DNA of 64,000 nt from Actinomadura coerulea (GCF_014208105.1 NZ_JACHMQ010000001.1:1798001-1862000), one strand, 5' to 3'; counted from the stretch's first letter, positions 32,829 through 42,089 are shown. The notes: generated from the letters alone by a model not told the origin. Translations and numbers: made by a program.

Positions 32829-33716
32829 ATGCGCTTCACCGTCGTCGTCATCACCCGGGACCGGCGGCGGTCCCTGCTCGCCACCCTGGCCGCCGCCCGC
32901 GCGCTCACCGAGCGGGCACCGGTCATCGTGGTCGACAACGCCTCACGGGACGGGTCCGCCGCCGCCGTCGCCGAGGGCTTCCCCGAGGTCACTCTGATCC
33001 GTTCGCCGCGCAACCTCGGCGCCGTCGCCCGCAACCTCGCCGTCGACCACGTCCGCACCCCCTACGTCGCGTTCTGGGACGACGACACCTGGTGGGACCC
33101 GGACGCGCCGTCGCGCGCCGCCGCCCTCCTGGACGCGCATCCGCGGCTCGCCGTCGTGACCGGCCGGATCCTGGTGGAGCCCGGCGGGCGCGAGGACCCG
33201 ATCGTGCCGGAACTGCGGCACTCGCCCGTCCCCGGGCCGCCGTGGATGCCGGGACCGGCGCTCGGCTCGTTCCTGGCGGGTGCCTCCATGGTCCGCGCCG
33301 AGGCGTTCCGCGAGGCGGGCGGGTTCTCCCCCCGGATGTGGCTCGGAGGGGAGGAGGAGCTGCTGAGCGCCGACCTGATGGCGCTCGGCTGGCAGCTGTG
33401 CTTCGCCGAGGACGTCGTCGTGCACCACGAGCCGTCCCGCGTCCGCGAGGCGCACCTGCGGCGCCGGCACGGGATCCGCAACACCCTGTGGTTCACCTGG
33501 CTGCGCCGCCCGCTGCCCGTGGCCGTCCGCCGGACGGCCGTCCTGCTGCGCACCCTGCCGCGCGACCGCGTGACGGCCGCCGCGCTCGCCGAGGCCGCGG
33601 CCGGCCTGGCCTGGGTGGCCCGCGAGCGCAGGACCCTGCCCCGCGACGTCGAGGACCGGCTGCGCCGCCTGGAGGCGTCGCAGCGCGAATCCAGAGCCCG
33701 CCGCTACGTGAGCTAG
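32829..33716 (+). CDS. Glycosyltransferase family 2 (first of a tandem pair)
   Basis: A 295-residue GT-A protein: RFTVVVITRDRRRSLLATLAAA, IVVDNASRDGSAAAV, AVARNLAVDHVRTPYVAFWDDDTWWDPDAP (DxD-type near 82), and GGFSPRMWLGGEEELLSADLMALGWQLCFAEDVVVHHEPS. It resembles rhamnosyl/galactofuranosyl-type actinobacterial GT2 enzymes. I place the start at ATG 32829 because RFTVVVITRD matches the neighbour's opening; a GTG at 32808 with GGAGGGG close by is an alternative that would add seven residues. It is strongly similar to the next gene, so the pair is a tandem duplication. Confidence 0.83.
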   Translation: MRFTVVVITRDRRRSLLATLAAARALTERAPVIVVDNASRDGSAAAVAEGFPEVTLIRSPRNLGAVARNLAVDHVRTPYVAFWDDDTWWDPDAPSRAAALLDAHPRLAVVTGRILVEPGGREDPIVPELRHSPVPGPPWMPGPALGSFLAGASMVRAEAFREAGGFSPRMWLGGEEELLSADLMALGWQLCFAEDVVVHHEPSRVREAHLRRRHGIRNTLWFTWLRRPLPVAVRRTAVLLRTLPRDRVTAAALAEAAAGLAWVARERRTLPRDVEDRLRRLEASQRESRARRYVS

Positions 33717-33727
33717 GGAGACCACCC

Positions 33728-34555
33728 ATGCCGGACGTGACGATCGTGGTCGCCACCCGCGACCGCGCACCCGAACTGCGCCGCAGCCTGGGCCACCACA
33801 CGGCCCCGGTCATCGTGGTCGACAACGCCTCCGGCGACGGCACCGCGGCCGTCGCGGAGGCTGCGGGGGCGACGGTGCTGAGGCTGCCGTCCAACCGGGG
33901 CGCGGCCGCCCGCAACGCCGGGGCGCAGCTCGCCGACACCCGCTACATCGCCTTCGCCGACGACGACTCCTGGTGGGCCCCGGGCTCGCTGGAGCGGGCG
34001 GCCCGGATCCTCGACGCCCACCCGGGGACGGCGCTGCTCGCCGCGAAGGTCCTCGTGGGGGAGGAGGAGCGGGTGGACCCCGTCTCCGAACGGATGGCGC
34101 GCTCCGAGCTCGGACGCCCCGAGGGCCTGCCGGGACCGGCCGTCCTCGGCTTCCTGGCCTGCTCGGTCGTCATGCGCAGGGACGCCTTCCTCGACGCCGG
34201 CGGCTTCTCCGACGTCCTGCACTTCGGCGGCGAGGAGGAGCTGCTCGCGCTCGACCTGGCCGCCGCCGGATGGGGGCTCGCCTACGCGCCGGAACTGGCC
34301 GTCCACCACCATCCGTCCGGGACCGGCCGCGACCCCGCGGCACGCCGCCGCAGGCAGGCCCGCAACCGGGTGCTGACCGCGTGGCTGCGCCGCCCGCTCC
34401 CCGCGGTCGCGCGCACCGCCGCCTCCGCACTCGCCAGCCGGGAGGGCCGCGCCGGGCTCGCCGACGCGGCCCGCGCGCTGCCCGCCCTCGCCCGCGCCAG
34501 GCGGCCGGTCCCGCCCGCGGTGGAGGCCGCCCGCACCCGGCTTGCGGGCTACTGA
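33728..34555 (+). CDS. Glycosyltransferase family 2 (second of a tandem pair)
   Basis: A 275-residue GT-A protein parallel to the preceding gene: DVTIVVATRDRAPELRRSL, IVVDNASGDGTAAVAEAAG, RNAGAQLADTRYIAFADDDSWWAPGSLERAARILDAHPG, GGFSDVLHFGGEEELLALDLAAAGWGLAYAPELAVHHHPSG. ATG 33728 has GGGAGA upstream and lies 11 bases after the first gene. The shared DNAS-DG, DDDxWW and GGEEELL motifs show recent common ancestry. Both presumably act on the same glycan as the divergent operon. Confidence 0.83.
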   Translation: MPDVTIVVATRDRAPELRRSLGHHTAPVIVVDNASGDGTAAVAEAAGATVLRLPSNRGAAARNAGAQLADTRYIAFADDDSWWAPGSLERAARILDAHPGTALLAAKVLVGEEERVDPVSERMARSELGRPEGLPGPAVLGFLACSVVMRRDAFLDAGGFSDVLHFGGEEELLALDLAAAGWGLAYAPELAVHHHPSGTGRDPAARRRRQARNRVLTAWLRRPLPAVARTAASALASREGRAGLADAARALPALARARRPVPPAVEAARTRLAGY

Positions 34556-34624
34556 CGTTTCGCGCCCGCGCCCCGGGTACTGCGGCGGTGACCCGCCCAT
34601 CCGACCGTCCAGAGGGAGGCGCCG

Positions 34625-34981
34625 ATGCGCGCCGTCGTGATCAACTGCACGCTGAAGCGCTCGCCCGAGACGTCCAACACCGGGGCGCTCGCCGCCGTGG
34701 TGGAGGAGGCGCTGCGGGAGAGGGGCGTCGTCGTCACCGGCAACGAGGACGGCGCGCACCACGTGATCAACAACCTGAGCGGCGCGCTCAACGAGTTCGG
34801 CTACACCATCCCCGGCCAGGCCTGGACGTACTGGAACCGGGGCACCGGGCCCGGGCCGAGCTACCTGGAGACCGAGGAGGGCCGGGACTGGTCGCACAGC
34901 ACCGGGCGGGCCATGGCCTCCAACCTGGTGGCGGTCGCCTCGGCTCTCGCCGAGAACCCCGTCCCCGCCCCTCCGTCCTGA
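34625..34981 (+). pseudogene. NADPH-dependent FMN reductase/flavodoxin-like protein with internal deletion
   Basis: The frame encodes 118 residues with an intact start (MRAVVINCTLKRSPETSNTGALAAVVEEAL) and intact end (VVVTGNEDGAHHVINNLSGALNEFGYTIPGQAWTYWNRGTGPGPSYLETEEG). In the family as I recall it (about 200 residues), some 80 residues containing the ATPTWLG flavin loop lie between EALRERGV and VVVTGNEDGAHH. Here ERGV runs straight into VVVTG, so the flavin-binding centre is missing without a frame change. A short homologous tract (GGCGTCGTC) could have mediated the deletion. Either this is a decaying pseudogene or a mini-protein with a new role. GAGGGAGG precedes ATG 34625. Confidence 0.7.
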
Positions 34982-34984
34982 CCG

Positions 34985-36424
34985 TCAGGGCCGGGCCGGG
35001 GCCCGGTCGCGCGCCAGGGACAGTGCGCACACGGCGCCGAGCAGCACCGTCCCGGCGAGCGCCCAGCCCGTGCCGTACTCGGCGTGCCGGGTGGACCCGC
35101 CGGACTCGGCCAGCGAGAGGAACAGCGTCCCGGCGGTGGCGATGCCGATCACCTGCGCGAGCTGCATCAGCGTGAGGAGCAGGCCGCTGGCGTCGGCGGC
35201 GTCACCCGGGGAGACGTGCCGCAGCGCGGTCGTCATGATGATCGGCATGACCCCGAGCCCGAACCCGATGGCCGCGGTGAGCGCCTCGTAGGCGAGGCCG
35301 CCTCCGGCGAGCGGGCCGACGAACAGGTAGCCCGCCCCCGCCACGGCGAACCCGGCCGGGACGGCGCGCCGCTGCCAGCGGGCCGGCAGCCGCTGCCAGT
35401 TCAGCCCGACCAGCCCGAACGCGGTGACGCACGGCACGAACGCCAGCCCCGACTCCAGCGGGGACATCCGCAGGTCGCCCTGCAGGTGCAGGGTGGTGGT
35501 GAACAGGAACGACGACCAGGTCGCCGGGCCGAACACGATCGCCACGCAGGCCGGGACCAGCAGCGGGGCGCGCAGCACCCGGGGCGAGACCAGCGGCCGC
35601 CCGCCCGCGGCCGCCACGCGCCGCTCCACGGCCACGAAGGCCGCGGCGAACGCGGCGCTGGCACCCAGCGACGCCCAGCCCCACAGCGGCCAGCCCAGCT
35701 CGTGCCCCATGATCAGCGGGACGACGAGCAGCAGCACCGCCGGGGCCAGCGTGAGCACGCCCGGCAGGTCCAGCTCGGCCCGCAGCGGGCGCGTCCGGGG
35801 CGCGGGCTCGTCGCGGGGCAGCACGCGCGGTCCCGCCAGCAGCAGCGCGGCGCCGATCGGCACGTTGACGAGGAAGACCGTCCGCCAGCCCGTCCCGAAC
35901 AGGTCCGCGGCGACCAGCAGGCCCCCGGCCGCCTGCCCGACGACGATGCCGCCCGCGATGACGGCCGAGTAGAAGCCGAGGGCCCGCCCCCGGGCCGCGC
36001 CGGTGAAGTCCCGCTGGATCATCGACATGACCTGCGGGGTCAGCATCGCCGCGCCCGCGCCCTGCAGGAAGCGGCACACCACCAGCGTCCCGGTGGACGG
36101 CGCCAGCCCGCACGCCAGCGACGCCAGCGTGAAGGACGCGAGGCCGAGCTGGTACAGGCGGCGGTGGCCCGCGATGCCGCCGAGCCGCGCACCCGTGATC
36201 AGCAGGACGGCGTAGGAGATGACGTAGCCGGCCACGACGAGCTGGAGCCCCGCGCCCGAGGCGCGCAGGTCCGCGCGCATCGTCGGGAGGGCCACGTTGA
36301 CGATGTTCACGTCGAGGATGGCCATGAACTGGCCGAGCAGGATGACGGCGAGCGCGAGCCCGCCGGATCCGTTCCGCGACCCCCGTTCGGGAATGGTCCC
36401 GCGCAGGTCGGTTGTCTGTGTCAT
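34985..36424 (-). CDS. MFS drug-efflux transporter, DHA2 (EmrB/QacA) type
   Basis: A 479-residue membrane protein with about 14 transmembrane segments. Motif D1 in GQFMAILDVNIVNVALPTMRADL (about 32-54), motif A-like GARLGGIAGHRRLYQLGL (about 78-95), RFLQGAGAAMLTPQVMSMI, and motif C-like GFYSAVIAGGIVVGQAAGGLL are visible. DHA2 pumps export drugs or metabolites using the proton gradient. ATG 36424 faces a MmyB-type regulator gene across 108 bases that contain a perfect palindrome, so it is probably controlled by that regulator. The natural substrate is unknown. Confidence 0.9.
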   Translation of the reverse strand: MTQTTDLRGTIPERGSRNGSGGLALAVILLGQFMAILDVNIVNVALPTMRADLRASGAGLQLVVAGYVISYAVLLITGARLGGIAGHRRLYQLGLASFTLASLACGLAPSTGTLVVCRFLQGAGAAMLTPQVMSMIQRDFTGAARGRALGFYSAVIAGGIVVGQAAGGLLVAADLFGTGWRTVFLVNVPIGAALLLAGPRVLPRDEPAPRTRPLRAELDLPGVLTLAPAVLLLVVPLIMGHELGWPLWGWASLGASAAFAAAFVAVERRVAAAGGRPLVSPRVLRAPLLVPACVAIVFGPATWSSFLFTTTLHLQGDLRMSPLESGLAFVPCVTAFGLVGLNWQRLPARWQRRAVPAGFAVAGAGYLFVGPLAGGGLAYEALTAAIGFGLGVMPIIMTTALRHVSPGDAADASGLLLTLMQLAQVIGIATAGTLFLSLAESGGSTRHAEYGTGWALAGTVLLGAVCALSLARDRAPARP

Positions 36425-36444
36425 GTGTACGAGCGTGGGGGCGG

Positions 36445-36456
36445 ACCGGTACCGGT
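36445..36456. promoter_or_regulatory. Palindromic operator between MFS pump and MmyB-type regulator
   Basis: ACCGGTACCGGT is a perfect 12-base palindrome. A degenerate second copy (ATACTGGTACTGAC, 36472-36485) follows about 16 bases away. Both lie in the 108-base divergent promoter region and suit binding by the adjacent XRE protein to control both genes. Confidence 0.55.
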
Positions 36457-36532
36457 AACGAGAGCCTGCCGATACTGGTACTGACAGCACCTGGAAGAGC
36501 GCGCCCGTCCGAGGCAGGCTGGGGGAGTGACG

Positions 36533-37426
36533 ATGACGAGTCCGGCCGCCGCGCCCGCCGCCCGCAGGGGCGGTGCGGGTCCGCGCCGCCGCACGGAGCT
36601 GGCGGCGTTCCTGCGCAGCCGGCGCGAGCGGATCACCCCCGAGGACGTGGGAATGCCGCCGGGCCCGCGGCGCCGCACACCCGGCCTGCGCCGCGAGGAG
36701 GTCGCCCAGCTCGCCGGGGTCGGCGTCACCTGGTACACGTGGCTGGAGCAGGGCCGCCCGATCAACGCCAGCACCCAGGTGCTGGACGCGGTGGCGCGCA
36801 CCCTGCGGCTGGACGGCGCCGAGCGCGAGCACCTGTACCGGCTGGCCGACGTCCCGGACGCCGCGGTCGACGGAAGTGCCGAGACCCTCCCCGAGGACGT
36901 CCAGGGGGTCCTGGACGCGCTCGTGCCGCTGCCCGCGGCCGTGGTCAACGCCCGTTCCGACATCCTGGCCTGGAACGCCGCCTACGCCGCGATCTTCCCG
37001 CACCTCGTGAGCGCCCGGCCGTGCGACCGCAACACGCTGTGGAAGATGTTCACGCTGCCGCCGTGCTGCAACCCGGTCGTGAACCTGGAGGAGGCGGCGC
37101 CCGACCACGTCGCCGTCTTCCGGCACCGGTACAGCAGGCATCTGGACGAACCGGGCTGGAAGGACCTCGTCCGGCGCCTGCAGGAGGCCAGTCCCCTCTT
37201 CGCCCAGCTGTGGGCGTCCCACGACGTGGCGCTGCCGGGGCCGAGCGCCAAGGTCTTCCGGCACCGCGCCGTCGGCGAGATCCGCACCCGCACCACGAGC
37301 ATGGACATCACCGCGTCCCCGAACGCGCGGCTCGTCGTCTACACGCCGGCCGACGAGGAGAGCCGCGACCGGATCGGCCGGCTGCTCGCCGACCCCGGGG
37401 CGGCGGCCACCGACCACCGGCACTGA
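36533..37426 (+). CDS. XRE-family regulator with MmyB-like ligand-binding domain
   Basis: A 297-residue regulator. The helix-turn-helix spans about residues 22-95 (ELAAFLRSRRERITPEDVGMPPGPRRRTPGLRREEVAQLAGVGVTWYTWLEQGR). The C-terminal MmyB-like PAS-type domain starts near 110 (VVNARSDILAWNAAYAAIF) and includes NTLWKMFTLP and VGEIRTRTTSMDI. Such proteins commonly sit divergent from a transporter or oxidoreductase they repress. I use ATG 36533 because GGGGGAG (36521-36527) is correctly spaced for it and would overlap the alternative GTG at 36527. The last codons lie inside a 16-base tandem repeat. Confidence 0.9.
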   Translation: MTSPAAAPAARRGGAGPRRRTELAAFLRSRRERITPEDVGMPPGPRRRTPGLRREEVAQLAGVGVTWYTWLEQGRPINASTQVLDAVARTLRLDGAEREHLYRLADVPDAAVDGSAETLPEDVQGVLDALVPLPAAVVNARSDILAWNAAYAAIFPHLVSARPCDRNTLWKMFTLPPCCNPVVNLEEAAPDHVAVFRHRYSRHLDEPGWKDLVRRLQEASPLFAQLWASHDVALPGPSAKVFRHRAVGEIRTRTTSMDITASPNARLVVYTPADEESRDRIGRLLADPGAAATDHRH

Positions 37427-37466
37427 GCGGCACCGGCACTGAGCGGCACCGGCACTGAGCGGCACC
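37419..37466 (+). repeat. Three perfect tandem copies of a 16-base unit
   Basis: The unit GGCACTGAGCGGCACC occurs at 37419-37434, 37435-37450 and 37451-37466, followed by a partial copy. The first copy includes the final His codon and TGA of the regulator gene, and every copy contains the same TGA. It looks like a slippage-prone minisatellite. Confidence 0.92.
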
Positions 37467-37486
37467 TGCACCGGGCGGCGCAGGGC

Positions 37487-37852
37487 TCAGTGGCGGGCGC
37501 GCCGCGCGATCACCACGAGGTCGACGGCGGCGATGACGGCGACCGCCGCGCAGATGCCGGCCGCGGTGGAGGAGCCGCCGCCGGAGGCGCTCACCGCGAA
37601 CACGATCGCGGCGGCCACCGCGCCGACCAGCGCGATCGCGGACAGGACCGCGCGCAGCAGCAGCGGGCTGCGCGCGGTCAGCGGCTCGTCCCCGCGCGGC
37701 TGCTCGTGCGGGTACGGCCCGTGCGACCCGGGACCGTGCCAACCGGGATCGCCCCGGCCGATGTCGGGCCGCCGGTGCTCACTCCGGTCGGCCTCGCTCC
37801 GGTCGGGCTCGCTCCGGTCCGGCTCGTTCCGTTCGGGCTCGTCGCCGTCCAC
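37487..37852 (-). CDS. DUF6343-like small membrane protein
   Basis: A 121-residue protein. The N-terminal half is hydrophilic and low in complexity, with repeats of D-R-S-E/P-D-R-S-E (about residues 8-26). The second half contains PLTARSPLLLRAVLSAIALVGAVAAAIVFA and AAGICAAVAVIAAVDLVVIARRAR, two transmembrane helices. The pattern of a short motif TARSPLxLRxxL before paired helices is what I recall for DUF6343. Function is unknown. GTG 37852 follows the PEBP stop by three bases, and AGGTGAG at that stop would serve as its Shine-Dalgarno, so the two are co-transcribed. Confidence 0.65.
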   Translation of the reverse strand: MDGDEPERNEPDRSEPDRSEADRSEHRRPDIGRGDPGWHGPGSHGPYPHEQPRGDEPLTARSPLLLRAVLSAIALVGAVAAAIVFAVSASGGGSSTAAGICAAVAVIAAVDLVVIARRARH

Positions 37853-37855
37853 GGC

Positions 37856-38308
37856 TCACCTGGCGTAGGTGCCGACGAGGGTCCCCGCCGCGACGATCTT
37901 GTCCTCGACGGCGGCGCGCAGGTCCTCGGCGGTGAACCCGTCGCGCAGCCCGGACGGCTCCGCCAGCCCGTACAGCCGGAAGAAGTACCGGTGCGGGTCG
38001 TCGCCCGCCGGGGGCTTCGGCCCGCCGTAGCCCTCGGACCCGTAGTCGTTGCGCCCGAGGACGGCGCCGGTCGGCAGCTCCCCGGCGTCCAGGCCGGTGG
38101 TCACCGGGTCGATGCCGGCGAGCAGCCAGTGCGCGAACGTGCCGGACGGGGCGTCGGGGTCCTCGCACGCCAGCGCCAGCTCCACGACCTGCTCGGGCGC
38201 GGGCGACCACTCCAGCGGGGGCGAGAGGTCCCCGCTGTCGTGGGAGTAGTCCGACGGCATGAGCGTGTGGTCGCCGAACGCGGCGCTCCTCAGCGTCATA
38301 TCTTCCAT
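37856..38308 (-). CDS. YbhB/YbcL-type phosphatidylethanolamine-binding (PEBP) protein
   Basis: A 150-residue protein of the bacterial Raf-kinase-inhibitor-like PEBP family. Ligand-site motifs are DLSPPLEWSPAPEQVVELALACEDPDAPSGTFAHWLLAGID (about 29-70) and GYGGPKPPAGDDPHRYFFRLYGL (about 94-116), matching the DPDxP and GPxPPxGxHRY signatures. It has no signal peptide. The ligand and physiological role of these proteins are uncertain. I start at ATG 38308; an internal ATG three codons later (38299) is an alternative. Confidence 0.88.
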   Translation of the reverse strand: MEDMTLRSAAFGDHTLMPSDYSHDSGDLSPPLEWSPAPEQVVELALACEDPDAPSGTFAHWLLAGIDPVTTGLDAGELPTGAVLGRNDYGSEGYGGPKPPAGDDPHRYFFRLYGLAEPSGLRDGFTAEDLRAAVEDKIVAAGTLVGTYAR

Positions 38309-38371
38309 ATGCCGCTCGTGCCCCGTCACGCCCGGTCGATGCACGCGCCGTCCCGGTCGTCCTCCGGCAGG

Positions 38372-39397
<1,026 letters not shown>

Positions 39398-39979
39398 GGT
39401 CAGGAGTATTTCAGGGCAGACGGCTCGCCGAGGGCGCCGCCGGTTCGCCATCGTCCGCCGAGGCCGCTCTGGAGGCGATGGCGGGCTCGGACCGTCCTGC
39501 CGGGCCCTCGGGGTGCTCCTGTGCCATGCCCGGGGACCGCGATCGGCGGTCGCGGTCGCGGCGCTGGCACGGGCCGCCGCCGCGGTGCCGCCGTCACTCC
39601 TCGGTCCCGTCCTGGCCGCCAGGATCGCCGACCGGCGGCTGGACCACGCGCTGGGCGCGCGGGGCGGCGAGCCCGGCCGCCTCCTGCCCGCTCACCGCAC
39701 GCGGCGACGCCGCCTCGCACCTGCTCTCCGTCGGCGTCGTCCGCATGGGCGGCCTGGCGGCCGGATGGACCGGCGAACGGAAGGACCTTCTGGCCGGGCT
39801 GCGCCGGTCCCCACGTCGAGGTCCGCCAGGGCGCCTGGAACGTCGTCGCGGACAGGTGACCCGCGTCGGTGGCGGCGCGGGAGTACACAAAGGATCGGGG
39901 CCTCGACTGTCATGTCTGCGAGGGTGAAGGGGGCTGTGAAGTGGCAAGAATGGTCTGAGGTATGGACAAGGAGGTCCCA
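39398..39979. other. 582-base interval without a convincing gene
   Basis: Open frames exist on both strands but none has a ribosome-binding site plus recognisable protein features. On the plus strand one frame reads ARIADRRLDHALGARGGE (about 39618-39671) and another SHLLSVGVVRMGGLAAGW (about 39715-39768), which look protein-like but lie in different frames, as a frameshifted remnant might. The last 100 bases are less GC-rich and presumably carry the paaZ promoter; I cannot point to boxes. Confidence 0.35.
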
Positions 39980-42019
39980 GTGGTCGTGCTGCGCAGTTAT
40001 GTGTCGGGTTCTTGGCGTGCTCCGGACGACGAGGGGGCGCCGTTGCACGACGCCGTCACGGGGGAGGAGGTCGCCCGGATCTCCTCCGCGGGGGTCGACA
40101 TGGGCGCCGCCCTGGAGTACGGGCGGTCGGTCGGGGGCCCGGTGCTGAGGGAACTGACGTTCCACCAGCGCGCGGCCCTGCTGAAGGCGCTCGCGTCCCA
40201 CCTGCGGGAGCACCGCGAGGAGTTGTACGCCCTGTCGGCCAGGACGGGCGCGACACTGAACGATTCGAAGTTCGACGTGGACGGCGGCATCGGCGTCCTG
40301 TTCGCCTACTCGAGCAAGGGCAAGCGGGAGCTGCCGAACGACACCGTGCTGGTCGAGGGCGACGTGGAGCCGCTCGGCAAGGGCGGGACGTTCGTCGGGC
40401 AGCACCTGTGCACGCCGTCGCGCGGCGTCGCGGTGCAGATCAACGCGTTCAACTTCCCGGTGTGGGGCCCGCTGGAGAAGCTCGCGCCCGCGTTCCTCGC
40501 CGGGGTGCCGAGCCTGATCAAGCCGGCGAGCCAGACCGCCTACCTGACCGCCCGGCTGGTCGAGCTGGTCGTCGAGGCCGGGATCCTGCCCGAGGGCTCG
40601 GTGCAGATGGTCTGCGGCGAGCCGCGCGACCTCCTCGACCACCTCACCGAGCAGGACATCGTCGGGTTCACCGGGTCGGCGTCCACGGCCCGGCTCCTGC
40701 GCACCCACCCCGTCATCGTGGGGAACGCGGTGCGGTTCAACGCCGAGGCCGACTCGCTGAACTGCTCCGTCCTCGGGCCGGACGCGGTGCCCGGCACGAA
40801 GGAGTTCGACCTGTACGTCCGGCAGCTCGCCACGGAGATGACCGTGAAGGCGGGCCAGAAGTGCACGGCGATCCGCCGGGCGCTCGTCCCCGCCGCGCTG
40901 ATCGACGACGTCGCCGAGGCCGTCCGGGAGCGGCTGGCGAAGGTCACGGTCGGGAACCCGTCCGACCCGTCCGTGCGGATGGGCGCCCTCGCCACGCTCG
41001 ACCAGCGCGAGGAGGTGCGGCGCTCCCTGAAGGCCCTCATGGACGCCGGCCGCGTCGTGTTCGGCGACCCCGAGCGGGTCGAGGTCGTGGGCGCGGACGC
41101 CGAGCGCGGCGCGTTCGTCTCCCCGGTCCTGCTGCGCGCCGACGACGCCGGCCGCGCCGAGCCGCACGAGGTCGAGGCGTTCGGCCCGGTCAGCACCCTG
41201 ATGCCGTACGAGGGCGCCGAGCAGGCGGTCGAGCTGGCCGCGCGCGGGCGCGGCAGCCTCGTCGGCTCGGTCGTGACCGGCGACCCGGACTTCGCCCGGG
41301 AGGTCGTGCTCGGCGCCGCGCCGTGGCACGGGCGGCTGCTCGTGCTGAACGCCGAGGACGCCAAGGAGTCGACCGGGCACGGCTCGCCGCTGCCCGCGCT
41401 CGTCCACGGCGGCCCCGGGCGCGCCGGAGGCGGCGAGGAGATGGGCGGGATCCGCGGGGTGGTGCACCACATGCGGCGCACCGCCGTCCAGGCCGGGCCA
41501 GCGATGCTCACCTCGATCACCGGGCGCTGGGTCCCCGGCACCGACCGGACCGTCACCGACGTCCACCCGTTCCGCAAGCACCTGGAGGACCTGCGCGTCG
41601 GCGACACCGCCGTCGGCGGCCCCCGCGTCGTCACCCTCGGCGACGTGGAGCACTTCGCCGAGTTCACCGGCGACACCTTCTACGCCCACACCGACGAGGA
41701 GGCCGCCAGGGCGAACCCGTTCTTCGGCGGGCGCGTCGCGCACGGCTACCTCGTCGTGTCGTTCGCGGCCGGGCTGTTCGTGGAGCCGGCCCCCGGGCCC
41801 GTCCTGGCGAACTACGGCCTGGAGAACCTCCGGTTCCTCACGCCCGTCAAGCCGGGCGACGAGCTGACCGTCACCCTGACGGCCAAGCAGATCACGCCGC
41901 GCGAGGGCGCCGACTACGGCGAGGTCCGCTGGGACACCGACGTCACGAACCAGGAGGGCGCCTCGGTCGCCAAGTACGACGTCCTGACGCTGGTGGCCAA
42001 GCGCCCGCGGCACGACTGA
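39980..42019 (+). CDS. paaZ: Bifunctional oxepin-CoA hydrolase / 3-oxo-5,6-dehydrosuberyl-CoA semialdehyde dehydrogenase
   Basis: A 679-residue two-domain enzyme of phenylacetate degradation. Residues 1-510 are an aldehyde dehydrogenase (NAFNFPVWGPLEKLAPAFLAG; FTGSAST; EADSLN for the glutamate; KAGQKCTAIRRALV for the catalytic cysteine). Residues about 530-679 are a MaoC-like hydratase (FTGDTFYAHTDEEAARANPFFGGRVAHGYLVVSFAAGLF). The perfect Shine-Dalgarno AAGGAGGT (39968-39975) fits GTG 39980 and excludes the upstream in-frame ATG at 39962, which would precede it. No other paa genes lie in the window, so the ring-opening enzyme is isolated from the paaABCDE monooxygenase genes it depends on. 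Confidence 0.93.
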   Translation: MVVLRSYVSGSWRAPDDEGAPLHDAVTGEEVARISSAGVDMGAALEYGRSVGGPVLRELTFHQRAALLKALASHLREHREELYALSARTGATLNDSKFDVDGGIGVLFAYSSKGKRELPNDTVLVEGDVEPLGKGGTFVGQHLCTPSRGVAVQINAFNFPVWGPLEKLAPAFLAGVPSLIKPASQTAYLTARLVELVVEAGILPEGSVQMVCGEPRDLLDHLTEQDIVGFTGSASTARLLRTHPVIVGNAVRFNAEADSLNCSVLGPDAVPGTKEFDLYVRQLATEMTVKAGQKCTAIRRALVPAALIDDVAEAVRERLAKVTVGNPSDPSVRMGALATLDQREEVRRSLKALMDAGRVVFGDPERVEVVGADAERGAFVSPVLLRADDAGRAEPHEVEAFGPVSTLMPYEGAEQAVELAARGRGSLVGSVVTGDPDFAREVVLGAAPWHGRLLVLNAEDAKESTGHGSPLPALVHGGPGRAGGGEEMGGIRGVVHHMRRTAVQAGPAMLTSITGRWVPGTDRTVTDVHPFRKHLEDLRVGDTAVGGPRVVTLGDVEHFAEFTGDTFYAHTDEEAARANPFFGGRVAHGYLVVSFAAGLFVEPAPGPVLANYGLENLRFLTPVKPGDELTVTLTAKQITPREGADYGEVRWDTDVTNQEGASVAKYDVLTLVAKRPRHD

Positions 42020-42089
42020 TCTCCGGGCCTGGGGAGCCGGCCCGCGGGATGATACGCATGAGGGGAGGCGTCTGCGGGGGAGACGGTCA

